Assembly: GCA_963774305.1 (NCBI GenBank)
Contig: CAVZEM010000003.1
Span: 186,001-250,000 of the forward strand
Direction: 5' to 3'
Length of the DNA: 64,000 nt
Source of the DNA: DASUPK01 sp963774305
GTDB taxonomy: Bacteria > Actinomycetota > Thermoleophilia > Solirubrobacterales > 70-9
Below the pieces are notes generated by a model. It searched no databases. It saw nothing but the letters and a program-made list of their open reading frames with translations, and was not told where the DNA came from. This document shows positions 57,235 to 64,000 of this stretch, piece after piece (the first letter of the stretch is position 1; each line of letters opens with the position of its first letter). The translations under genes and the position numbers were made by a program.

Positions 57235-58290
57235 ATGGCTACAGCAGCCGCTTCCGGACGCAGCACCCAGAGAGGCGCACGTGGCGAGGGCCGCGGGCGC
57301 GTCCTGGCCGCCGCCTTCGACGAGGCCGAGCGCCAGCCGGCCCTTCAGGAGGGCCGCCAGCAGGCCCTCGAGCAGGTAAGTCGCGGCGCCCCGCCACACG
57401 AGGTCGCAGCCGTGGTCGAGGCCGACGTGGGGCTCACCTCCGCCATCATCCGCGCCGCCGGCCAGATCCAGGGCGGCGGGCGAATCCGCAGCGTCACCGA
57501 CGGCGTCGAGCGGCTCGGCCCGGGCGCGGTCGAGGCGATCCTGCGCTCCGCCCCCTCCTACGACATCTTCAACGGCGACGGCCGTCTGGCCCTCGCACCC
57601 GACCGCTTTCGCCTGCACGCCCTCGCCGTCCAACGGGCCGCGGATCGGATCGCCGAGCTGAGCGGCATCGGCGACCGCGACGAGCTCGCCCTGGCGGCGA
57701 TCCTCCACGACATCGGCCGGCCTGTCCTGGCGCGCCTCCATCCGGGCTATGCCGAGCGGTTCGACCGCCGCGCAGCCACGCCCGATGACCGCATTGCCGA
57801 GGAGCGGCGCGAGCTCGGTATCGACCACGCCCTGGTCGGCGGGGTCCTCACCCGGCGCTGGGGCGTCCACGCCCGCATCGCCGAGGCCATCGAGCGCCAT
57901 CACACCCGCCAGGCAGAGGGCATGGGAGCCGTGATCCGCGTCGCGGACATGGTCGCCGCCCATATCGAGGACTGTCCGGTCAGCACCCAGGACCTCGTCG
58001 AGGCCGCGCAGAACTGCGGCATGGACGAGGAGGCGGTGCGCCAGGTCCTCTACGAGCTTCCCCAGGGCAAGGGGTCACGTCGCCGGGCCACGGGCCCGTG
58101 TCCACTCTCCTCGCGAGAGCTGGACGTCCTCCGGCGTCTCGCCGAGGGCAAGGTCTACAAGCAGATCGCCGTCGAGCTGGATCTTTCGGCGAGCACGGTT
58201 CGCAGCCACCTGCACAACGTGTACGGCAAGCTGGGCGCCCTGGACCGCGCGCAGGCGGTTCTCATGGCGACCGAGCAAGGCTGGATCTAG
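57235..58290 (+). CDS. HDOD/HD-domain protein fused to a LuxR-type DNA-binding domain
   Basis: 351 aa. N-terminal HDOD-like region (LEQVSRGAPPHEVAAVVEAD, AAGQIQGGGRIRSVTDGVERLG), an HD-type metal motif (AILHDIGRPVLARLHPGYAE; HHTRQAEGMG) and a C-terminal LuxR HTH (LSSRELDVLRRLAEGKVYKQ, LDLSASTVRSHLHNVYGKLG). It looks like a one-component regulator with an HDOD/HD sensory or signalling part. No phosphodiesterase activity can be claimed. The 3' end overlaps the convergent VanZ-like gene. Confidence 0.8.
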   Translation: MATAAASGRSTQRGARGEGRGRVLAAAFDEAERQPALQEGRQQALEQVSRGAPPHEVAAVVEADVGLTSAIIRAAGQIQGGGRIRSVTDGVERLGPGAVEAILRSAPSYDIFNGDGRLALAPDRFRLHALAVQRAADRIAELSGIGDRDELALAAILHDIGRPVLARLHPGYAERFDRRAATPDDRIAEERRELGIDHALVGGVLTRRWGVHARIAEAIERHHTRQAEGMGAVIRVADMVAAHIEDCPVSTQDLVEAAQNCGMDEEAVRQVLYELPQGKGSRRRATGPCPLSSRELDVLRRLAEGKVYKQIAVELDLSASTVRSHLHNVYGKLGALDRAQAVLMATEQGWI

Positions 58291-58687
58291 AGGTTCTGCC
58301 TCTTGCGTGGGTCCGCCCCCAGCCGGTGGGGGCGGACCGACGCATCGCGATCAGCAGGGCCGCGATCGCCATTCCGATCGCGTCGATGCCCACGTCCCGC
58401 GGCGTTCCGGTGCGGCCGCGCACGAAGGTCTGGTGGAACTCATCCGTGCACGCGTAGGCGAGCGCGATGCAGACCGCCACCAGAACGGGCCGCCTGACCA
58501 CGCCCTGGAGCGCCCACGCCCAGAGCGCCGTCAACAGCGCGTAGCCGATGATGTGGCCGAGCTTTCGGCCCACGATCACCCACCAGGCATGGTGCGCCCC
58601 CGCGGGCTGTGCCGAGAACCAGAAGATCACACCCATCAGGGCGATTGGCGCAAGGGCGCAGAGCAGGGCGCGGTTGCGGCGATTCAA
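58262..58687 (-). CDS. VanZ-like membrane protein
   Basis: 141 aa with about four helices. VanZ-family features: GVIFWFSAQPAG, KLGHIIGYALLTALW, YACTDEFHQTFVRGRTGTPR and DVGIDAIGMAIA. The role of most VanZ-like proteins is unknown; VanZ itself gives low teicoplanin resistance. The basic tail overlaps the convergent HDOD gene by 29 bp. Confidence 0.85.
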   Translation of the reverse strand: MNRRNRALLCALAPIALMGVIFWFSAQPAGAHHAWWVIVGRKLGHIIGYALLTALWAWALQGVVRRPVLVAVCIALAYACTDEFHQTFVRGRTGTPRDVGIDAIGMAIAALLIAMRRSAPTGWGRTHARGRTSRSSLARSP

Positions 58688-58720
58688 CGCAACGCCGCCC
58701 GGCCCGCTAAAACGGATGTA

Positions 58721-59119
58721 GTGATCTCGGTCACCTCCAAGTCACGTTACGCGGTGGTCGCGCTGGCCGAGCTGGCGCGCGCGGGCGAGAGCCCGATGCC
58801 GATCGGCCAGGTCGCCGAGCGCCGCGGCATCCCGGTCCAGTTCCTCGAACAGCTCTTCTCGACGCTGCGCCGAGCCGGGATCCTGGTCAGCCACCGCGGC
58901 GCCAAGGGCGGCTACACGCTGGCCCGGCCGGCGGATCAGATCAACGTCCTCGAGGTCGTTCAGGCACTCGACGGCGTGGTCGGCCAGGAGGGCAAGGAGG
59001 CCGGTGGGATCTGGGAGGAGGGGGTGGAGTCGTTGCGCGCGACCTTCCGCTCCACGACGATCGCCGACATCGCCCGCCGCGAGGCCGAGGAGGCCGGCGC
59101 GGGCATGTACCACATTTAG
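58721..59119 (+). CDS. Rrf2-family transcriptional regulator without Fe-S cysteines
   Basis: 132 aa from GTG 58721. Winged helix: SVTSKSRYAVVALAELARAG, IGQVAERRGIPVQFLEQLFS, TLRRAGILVSHRGAKGGYTL. The central region has no cysteine, so it cannot carry the IscR-type cluster. CymR, the cysteine regulator of Firmicutes that binds CysK, is of this cluster-free type, and cysK-cysE lie 0.9 kb downstream; a similar role is inference. GTGATCTCGGTCAC at its start codon is partly palindromic. Confidence 0.87.
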   Translation: MISVTSKSRYAVVALAELARAGESPMPIGQVAERRGIPVQFLEQLFSTLRRAGILVSHRGAKGGYTLARPADQINVLEVVQALDGVVGQEGKEAGGIWEEGVESLRATFRSTTIADIARREAEEAGAGMYHI

Positions 59120-59160
59120 ATCTCACGTCCGACTCCGCATAGATACGCCGAAAACGCCCC

Positions 59161-59220
59161 GCTGGACCCCGCTGGATCACGCCTGGCATTGGCGCCCACT
59201 GGCGCACAACTGGCGCAACG
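59161..59220 (+). repeat. Degenerate CTGG-type short repeats
   Basis: CTGGACC, CTGGATC, CTGGCAT, CTGGCGC and CTGGCGC recur at roughly 10-16 bp spacing downstream of the Rrf2 gene. Origin unknown; the rest of this 240-bp gap holds only the SnoaL remnant. Confidence 0.4.
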
Positions 59221-59286
59221 GGCAACGGGGTGACCACCGCTTTGCATGGGAAAGCAGCACCGCCGCAGCGAGATACTGCGTGGGCG

Positions 59287-59343
59287 ATGTCGGAAGAGAA
59301 CGTCGAGGTGGTGCGGCGCTACGTAGGCGTGGCCCGGGTCTAG
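59287..59343 (+). pseudogene. N-terminal remnant of a SnoaL-like gene
   Basis: ATG 59287 reads MSEENVEVVRRYVGVARV and stops at TAG 59343. MSEENVEVVRR is the usual beginning of SnoaL-like/NTF2-fold proteins in this kind of genome. The remaining 110 or so residues are absent. An intact SnoaL-like gene lies next to it on the opposite strand. Confidence 0.55.
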
Positions 59344-59360
59344 CGCGAAGGATCCCGCCT

Positions 59361-59753
59361 CTAGCTCCAGGCGGCTGCCCAGGCGTCCTGGTCGACCTTG
59401 TTCTCGAACCGGACCACCTTGCCGTCGCGCATGGTGTTGCGGTGCTCGAACGGTGCATCGAGCACCGCGCCGCTCTTGCTCTTGCCCTTGAAGCGTCCCT
59501 TGACGACGACGGTGTCGCCCTGGTCCTCTACCTCATCGATGTCCGCCGAGAACTCATCGAAGTTCTCGGGCACGGTCGCGAACACGTCCTGGGCGACGCT
59601 GTCGGGCCCCGTGAACGTCCCGGAGGGAGCGCTGCCGCCGCCGGGCTCGATCCACTCGATCTGATCGTCATAAGCGACCAGCACGGCTGGGATGTCGCCC
59701 TGGTTGAAGCTCTCGTAGGCGGCTTTAACTGTGGCCACGTCTTGCTCTGACAT
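59361..59753 (-). CDS. SnoaL-like (NTF2-fold) protein
   Basis: 130 aa from ATG 59753 (MSEQDVATVKAAYESFNQGD), with GGAGAAG upstream. Typical SnoaL-like segments: VLVAYDDQIEWIEPGG, FTGPDSVAQDVFATV, and TMRDGKVVRFENKVDQDAW. Members are small isomerases, ketosteroid-isomerase-like or of unknown function. No substrate is suggested by neighbours. The gap 59754-59986 behind it shows no further gene that can be supported. Confidence 0.88.
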   Translation of the reverse strand: MSEQDVATVKAAYESFNQGDIPAVLVAYDDQIEWIEPGGGSAPSGTFTGPDSVAQDVFATVPENFDEFSADIDEVEDQGDTVVVKGRFKGKSKSGAVLDAPFEHRNTMRDGKVVRFENKVDQDAWAAAWS

Positions 59754-59986
59754 ATCTTCTCCTCGCAGAGGGAAACCGTTCAGCCAACCCTATTGCAGGG
59801 AGGGCGTCGCGTCATGCTGAACAAGTGAGCCGTCGTGCGGGCGGCGGTGGCCTCGCTGCCGCCCGCGAGCAGGTCGTTACTGGCGGATCCAGTGGCGCAC
59901 AGAGGCTGGATATGGCTTCAGGATGCGGCGTCCGCGCCCAGGTTCGGGAGGTACCACATCTAGCTCCGGCAACGGCAAACCCCCGA

Positions 59987-60006
59987 TACCTGACCCGGTT
60001 CCGGTA
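59987..60006. promoter_or_regulatory. Imperfect palindrome over the cysK promoter
   Basis: A 20-bp near-palindrome starting TACCTGACC and ending CCGGTA (16 of 20 positions symmetric) that abuts the -10 element. It is a candidate binding site for a repressor such as the nearby Rrf2 protein. Confidence 0.4.
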
Positions 60007-60010
60007 GTTT
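60005..60010 (+). promoter_or_regulatory. -10 element of a leaderless cysK promoter
   Basis: TAGTTT lies 6 nt upstream of GTG 60017. Confidence 0.55.
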
Positions 60011-60016
60011 TGTTCG

Positions 60017-60970
60017 GTGGCCGGGTCCAATGGAACGACTGCGACGCTGCGGGTCGGAGCCGAGAGCTCCGCCGTGGTCGGCAACACGCCGCTCGTGGCG
60101 CTCCCGCGCCTCGGCGCCGAGCTGCCCGGCGAGGTCGTCGCGAAGCTCGAGTTCTTCAATCCCGGCGGTTCGGTCAAGGACCGGATCGGCGTCGCGATGA
60201 TCGATGCCGCCGAGCGCGACGGGTTGCTGGAGCCCGGTCGCTCGGTGATCGTCGAGCCCACCAGCGGGAACACCGGTATCGCGCTGGCCCTGGTCGCCGC
60301 GGCGCGTGACTACCGGCTGATCCTGACGCTGCCCGAGGGCATGAGCCGCGAGCGGACCGCGCTGCTCCGCACCTACGGGGCCGAGGTCCACGAGACGCCC
60401 TCGCTCGGCGGCATGAACGAGGCCGTGGAGCTGGCCAATCGTCTCGCCAAGGAGCACGACGGGTTCATCCCGCAGCAGTTCTCCAACCCGGCCAACCCAG
60501 AGATCCATCGCCGCACGACGGCGGAGGAGATCTGGCGGGATCTCGACGGCCAGGTCGATGCGTTCGTCGCCGGCGTCGGCACCGGTGGCACGATCACCGG
60601 CGTGGGCCAAGTGCTCAAGGAGCGCCGGCCCGACGTCAGGATCGTCGGCGTCGAGCCGGCGGCCTCGCCGGTGCTCTCGGGTGGACAGCCAGGCGCGCAC
60701 AAGATCCAGGGCATCGGTGCGGGCTTCGTGCCGGACGTGCTCGATCGGGACGTGATCGACGAGATCGTCGGGGTGAGCGATGAGGACGCGCTCGACACGG
60801 CGCGCGACTCGGCCCAGCGCGAGGGCCTGTTGATCGGCATCTCGGCGGGCGCCGCCGTGCGGGCGGCGCTCGATCTCGCCGCGCGCGAGGAGATGGCCGG
60901 GAAGCGGATCGTCGTGATCGTGCCCGACTCCGGTGAGCGATACATGTCGCTGCCGTTCTTCGCCCCGTAA
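60017..60970 (+). CDS. cysK: Cysteine synthase (O-acetylserine sulfhydrylase)
   Basis: PLP enzyme making cysteine from O-acetylserine and sulfide. 317 aa from GTG 60017. VGNTPLVALPRL, PLP lysine K54 in GGSVKDR, PTSGNTGIAL, and VAGVGTGGTITGVGQVL. An apparently leaderless promoter lies 6 nt upstream, overlapped by a palindrome. cysE follows after 30 bp with its own -10. Confidence 0.95.
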   Translation: MAGSNGTTATLRVGAESSAVVGNTPLVALPRLGAELPGEVVAKLEFFNPGGSVKDRIGVAMIDAAERDGLLEPGRSVIVEPTSGNTGIALALVAAARDYRLILTLPEGMSRERTALLRTYGAEVHETPSLGGMNEAVELANRLAKEHDGFIPQQFSNPANPEIHRRTTAEEIWRDLDGQVDAFVAGVGTGGTITGVGQVLKERRPDVRIVGVEPAASPVLSGGQPGAHKIQGIGAGFVPDVLDRDVIDEIVGVSDEDALDTARDSAQREGLLIGISAGAAVRAALDLAAREEMAGKRIVVIVPDSGERYMSLPFFAP

Positions 60971-60987
60971 GAGCGGCTCCGCCGCCC

Positions 60988-60993
60988 TAAGCT
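60988..60993 (+). promoter_or_regulatory. -10 element of a leaderless cysE promoter
   Basis: TAAGCT lies 7 nt upstream of ATG 61001. Confidence 0.5.
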
Positions 60994-61000
60994 TCTGGGC

Positions 61001-61738
61001 ATGCTTGGCCTGGGAACGCTCCGACGCGTGCTCAAGGAGGTGTCGGCCGACGTCGCTTCGGCGCGCGAACGCGACCCCGCCGCGCGCGGGATCGGGACAC
61101 TCGAGATCCTCACCGGCTGGGCCGGGGTGCAGGCACTGCTCGCCCACCGCGCCGCCCACGCCCTCTGGGAGGCCGATGTCCCGCTCGTTCCCCGGACGAT
61201 CGCCTACACCAGCCGGGCGATCACGGGGGTCGAGATTCACCCGGCGGCCAGGATCGGATCCGACTTCTTCATCGATCACGGCTCCGGCGTGGTGATCGGG
61301 GAGACCTCCGAGATCGGCGACCGGGTGACGCTCTACCAGGGGGTGACGCTGGGCGGCACCGGTTTCGCACGCGGGAAGCGCCACCCCACGCTCGACGACG
61401 ACGTCACGGTCGGCTCGGGCGCCAAGCTGCTCGGGCCCGTGACCGTCGGGAGGAACGCGAAGGTCGGCGCCAACACCGTCGTGATCGAGGACGTGCCGCC
61501 GCAGACCACTGTCGTCGGCAACCCCGGGCATCCCGTTCGCGTCGAGGGGCGTCCCGTCGAGGGACCGGACACAGATTGGATCCACCTGCCCGACCCGATC
61601 GCGGAGGCGCTGAAGGAGCTCTCCGAGCGGATCGCGGAGCTCGAGAAACGGCTCGCGGACGCCACCGGGGAGGCCGCCAGGGAGGCGGACGTCACCGAGC
61701 TGCGGCCCAAGAAGGGGCCGAGCTCCGCCGGTGGGTGA
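61001..61738 (+). CDS. cysE: Serine O-acetyltransferase
   Basis: Makes O-acetylserine, the CysK substrate. 245 aa; an N-terminal helical domain (RVLKEVSADVASARERDPAA) and a left-handed beta helix with the SAT signature IDHGSGVVIGETSEIGDRV and LYQGVTLGGTGF. The C-terminal extension (residues about 190-245) ends in a helical Glu/Arg-rich segment. The usual C-terminal Ile that inserts into CysK is not at the end, so the complex may not form in the classic way. Overlaps the next gene by 8 bp. Confidence 0.94.
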   Translation: MLGLGTLRRVLKEVSADVASARERDPAARGIGTLEILTGWAGVQALLAHRAAHALWEADVPLVPRTIAYTSRAITGVEIHPAARIGSDFFIDHGSGVVIGETSEIGDRVTLYQGVTLGGTGFARGKRHPTLDDDVTVGSGAKLLGPVTVGRNAKVGANTVVIEDVPPQTTVVGNPGHPVRVEGRPVEGPDTDWIHLPDPIAEALKELSERIAELEKRLADATGEAAREADVTELRPKKGPSSAGG

Positions 61739-62378
61739 CCGCATTCTCAAGCGACTCTCGCCGATCGTGGCGCTGCTCGCCGCGTTCGCGCTCGCTTCCT
61801 GCGGCGGGGGCGGTGACGGTGGAAGCACGAGCTCCGCGGCCGGCAACCCCGCCGAGGAGGCCCAGGTCGCTCAGGCCATCCGGACCTCGATCATGAGCTC
61901 CGACCCCGCCGACTGCATCAAGCTGGAGACGCTGCGCTTCATGGAGCAGATCCACTTCACGAGGGGCCAAGCCGCGGTCAAGGCCTGTCAGGCGGACGCC
62001 CCCGACACCAGTGACGATCCCGACTCGATCGACGTCGAGAACGTGATCGTCCAAGGCGACAGAGCCACGGCGGACGCATCGTCTACAGGTGGCGGCTTCG
62101 ACGGCTCCACCCTTGCGCTGGCGCTGATCAAGGAGGGCGACCAGTGGAAGCTCGACGAGATCACGGCCATACCCGACTTCGATCTCCAGGCTTTCGAAAA
62201 GGCCTTCACCCAGCGGCTCGTCACCAACGAGGGCGTCCAGGCCCAGGCGGTCGGTTGCGTCACCAACGCCCTCAACCAGGCCGGTCCGACCGTGGTCAAG
62301 GCCGCCCTGATCAGTGGCAACTCCTCACACCTGCTCAATCTGATCGGCCCCTGTCTTTCCGGCTCGAACGCCGGTTAG
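61731..62378 (+). CDS. Lipoprotein of unknown function, paralogue 1
   Basis: 215 aa from GTG 61731. Lipoprotein signal (IVALLAAFALASC), a Gly/Ser spacer, then a domain with SSDPADC, VKACQADAPDTSDDPDSIDV, GFDGSTLALALIKEGDQWKL and IPDFDL. Four cysteines besides the lipid one (ADC, KAC, VGC, GPC) are shared with the next gene, suggesting two disulfides. Coupled to cysE by overlap. No family recognised. Confidence 0.75.
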   Translation: MGDRILKRLSPIVALLAAFALASCGGGGDGGSTSSAAGNPAEEAQVAQAIRTSIMSSDPADCIKLETLRFMEQIHFTRGQAAVKACQADAPDTSDDPDSIDVENVIVQGDRATADASSTGGGFDGSTLALALIKEGDQWKLDEITAIPDFDLQAFEKAFTQRLVTNEGVQAQAVGCVTNALNQAGPTVVKAALISGNSSHLLNLIGPCLSGSNAG

Positions 62379-62414
62379 ACTGCCGCCGCCCTCGACCCCT
62401 CCGAAAGGGTCCGC

Positions 62415-63020
62415 ATGCGTCCCGCCCGCTGGTCTCTGCTCCTGGCCGCCTCGATCACGGCCGCAGCGCTTCTCGCCGCCTGCGGCGGTGGTGGGGGAAG
62501 CGATGACAACGCGCAGATCACGGACCTGATCCAGACCTCCGTCAAGAGCAGCGATCCGGCCGACTGCACGAAGCTGCAAACCCAGCAGTTCGTCGAGCAG
62601 ACCGAGCTGCAGAGCGGACAGGCGGCGATCCAGGAGTGCCAGAAGGACGCGGCGGACACGAGTGACGACCCCGACTCTGTCGACGTCACCGACGTCACCT
62701 CGAGCGGAGACACCGGCTCGGCCACCGTCACATTCCACGGCGGCAGCTTCGACGGCTCGACCCTGACGGTGGCCGTGATCAAGGACGGCGATCAGTGGAA
62801 GCTGGACAAGATCACGGACATCCCGACCTTCAACTTCCCGGCGATGGTCCAGGCTCTCTCGACCAGGCTGAATTCGGACACGAGCATTCCGCCTCAGGTG
62901 GCCACCTGCATCGCCCAGGCGTTCAACAGTGCCGGCGCGGACAAGGTGAAGAGCGTGATCCTGAGCGGCAGCGGGGACCAGCTCACCGCGCTGTTCTCGA
63001 CCTGCGCGCCGAGCGGCTGA
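62415..63020 (+). CDS. Lipoprotein of unknown function, paralogue 2
   Basis: 201 aa from ATG 62415. Lipobox LLAAC, then SSDPADC, IQECQKDAADTSDDPDSVDV, SFDGSTLTVAVIKDGDQWKL and IPTFNF. Clearly a tandem duplicate of the preceding gene, with the same four cysteines. TAGACT about 38 nt upstream could be its own -10. A surface-exposed role is likely from the signal peptide; function unknown. Confidence 0.75.
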   Translation: MRPARWSLLLAASITAAALLAACGGGGGSDDNAQITDLIQTSVKSSDPADCTKLQTQQFVEQTELQSGQAAIQECQKDAADTSDDPDSVDVTDVTSSGDTGSATVTFHGGSFDGSTLTVAVIKDGDQWKLDKITDIPTFNFPAMVQALSTRLNSDTSIPPQVATCIAQAFNSAGADKVKSVILSGSGDQLTALFSTCAPSG

Positions 63021-63038
63021 GCGGGCCGGGGCGGGGAC

Positions 63039-63044
63039 TATCCT
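63039..63044 (+). promoter_or_regulatory. -10 element of a leaderless helicase promoter
   Basis: TATCCT lies 7 nt upstream of GTG 63052. Confidence 0.5.
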
Positions 63045-63051
63045 CGCCTCC

Positions 63052-64000
63052 GTGCCCGAAGCGAAGCCGATAGAGGTCGGTGCCGACCAGGTTGAGCGCC
63101 TGCTGGCGGGTCTCAATGGCCCGCAGCGCGAGGCCGTCACCTTCGGCGAGGGACCGCTGCTGATCCTGGCCGGAGCCGGCTCGGGCAAGACGCGCGCCCT
63201 GACGCACCGAATCGCCTGGCTCCTGGCCACAGGCCGAGCCCATCCGAACCAGATCCTCGCGATTACCTTCACCAACAAGGCAGCGGATGAGATGCGCGAG
63301 CGCGTGTCCTCATTGGTTGGGGGGGTCTCACGGCGGATGTGGGTGATGACCTTTCACGCCGCCTGCGCGCGGCTGCTCCGGATCGAGGCCGAGCGGCTCG
63401 GCTACACGAGCCGCTTCACGATCTACGACGAGGCCGACTCACTGCGCATGCTGAAGCGCTGCCTCGAGGAGCTCGAGGTCGACACCAAGCGCTATCCGCC
63501 CCGAGCGGTCCGCGCACGGATCTCCGACGCAAAGAACCAGCTGATCGACGCCGAGACCTACCAGGAGCAGGTGGGCGGGCCGTTCGAGGACCTGGTCGGG
63601 CAGGCCTACCGCCTCTACGAGCGCCGGATGCTCGACGCGAACTCGATGGACTTCGACGACCTGCTGATGCGGACCGTGAACGTGCTGGAGCTCTTCGAGG
63701 ACGTCCGCCGCCGCTACCGCGAGCGCTTCCGCTGGATCCTGGTGGACGAGTATCAGGACACCAACCACGCTCAGTACCGGCTGCTCCAGCTGCTGGCCGG
63801 GCAGGACGGGAACCTGACGGTCGTCGGCGACGAGGATCAGTCGGTTTACGGGTTCCGAGGCGCCGAGGTCCGCAACATCCTCGAGTTCGAGGCTGACTTC
63901 CCGGACGCGCACGTGGTCAGGCTCGAGCAGAACTACCGCTCGACCGAGACGATCCTGCAGGCAGCCAACGCCGTCATCTCGCACAACACCGGACGCTTGG
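63052..64000 (+). CDS. uvrD: UvrD/PcrA superfamily 1 DNA helicase (5' part)
   Basis: The frame runs off the right edge; 316 residues visible. GTG 63052. Q-motif LLAGLNGPQREAV, Walker A AGAGSGKTRAL, motif Ia ITFTNKAADEMRERV, motif II WILVDEYQDTN, motif III VVGDEDQSVYGFRGA and motif IV LEQNYRSTETI are all intact. A 3'-5' helicase for repair and clearing of proteins from DNA. Actinobacterial UvrD1 (PcrA-like) is the closest type by these motifs. Confidence 0.93.
   Translation, partial: MPEAKPIEVGADQVERLLAGLNGPQREAVTFGEGPLLILAGAGSGKTRALTHRIAWLLATGRAHPNQILAITFTNKAADEMRERVSSLVGGVSRRMWVMTFHAACARLLRIEAERLGYTSRFTIYDEADSLRMLKRCLEELEVDTKRYPPRAVRARISDAKNQLIDAETYQEQVGGPFEDLVGQAYRLYERRMLDANSMDFDDLLMRTVNVLELFEDVRRRYRERFRWILVDEYQDTNHAQYRLLQLLAGQDGNLTVVGDEDQSVYGFRGAEVRNILEFEADFPDAHVVRLEQNYRSTETILQAANAVISHNTGRL

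Noticed and set aside
59939..59963. Possible remnant of a second Rrf2 gene (GGTACCACATCTAG resembles the Rrf2 3' end)
   Set aside because: Only about 14 matching bases; upstream residues in that frame do not resemble Rrf2.
59825..60007. Small plus-strand ORF before cysK
   Set aside because: No ribosome-binding site, composition of a chance frame, and it runs through the cysK promoter and palindrome.
1..64000. tRNA or rRNA genes, CRISPR arrays, insertion sequences, prophage
   Set aside because: None found by eye on either strand: no transposase or integrase motif, no regularly spaced repeat array, no cloverleaf with a CCA-type end. A tRNA scan would be the decisive check.

Overview
The window is a GC-rich actinobacterial chromosome segment with dense gene packing, ATGA/GTGA start-stop overlaps, frequent GTG starts and many apparently leaderless promoters. 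Gene order (thrS-infC-rpmI-rplT-rRNA methylase-pheST-argCJBD), Rpf-like and class E-like sortase proteins, and a SnoaL remnant starting MSEENVEVVRR suggest Actinomycetota, possibly Thermoleophilia/Solirubrobacterales. The class-level placement is inference; no rRNA or tRNA gene was found.

Layout. 1-16.5 kb: translation genes and arginine synthesis (thrS, infC, rpmI, rplT, a SpoU methylase, pheS, pheT, argC, argJ, argB, argD). The normally contiguous infC-rpmI pair is split by four secreted polysaccharide-lyase-like genes (2.9-7.3 kb). Two of these share a 704-bp stretch that reads as identical. 16.5-40.2 kb: a surface-polysaccharide locus. It holds a fused glucuronyl C5-epimerase/NodB deacetylase, a CelD-type acyltransferase, a GT47 exostosin-like transferase, a nucleotidyltransferase, a DegT aminotransferase, a nucleotide-sugar dehydrogenase, an epimerase, three GT4 transferases, a flippase, two Wzy/ligase-type proteins, a Wzz/BY-kinase, a polyprenyl glycosylphosphotransferase, two LPFTG surface proteins and a sortase.

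40.5-48.2 kb: a membrane diguanylate cyclase, argG, a LysR regulator between two copies of a hairpin repeat, a c-di-AMP (ydaO) riboswitch upstream of an Rpf-like cell-wall enzyme, a hydrolase, and an encapsulin operon (EncFtn cargo then shell) beside sixA. Both encapsulin genes need a +1 shift at a UGA-C stop to give full-length protein. 48.3-64 kb: dnaE, a Cys-rich protein, an AHSA1-like protein, a RodZ-like protein, a lytic transglycosylase, nfo, gltX, an HDOD/HD-LuxR fusion, a VanZ-like protein, an Rrf2 regulator, cysK-cysE, two paralogous lipoproteins and the start of a UvrD/PcrA helicase.

How the parts may work together. The epimerase/deacetylase fusion, the exostosin-like transferase, the nucleotide-sugar dehydrogenase and the nearby lyase-like proteins together resemble a toolkit for making, modifying and cutting a uronic-acid/hexosamine polymer of glycosaminoglycan type. 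This is the most interesting hypothesis in the window, followed by the doubly frameshifted encapsulin operon.
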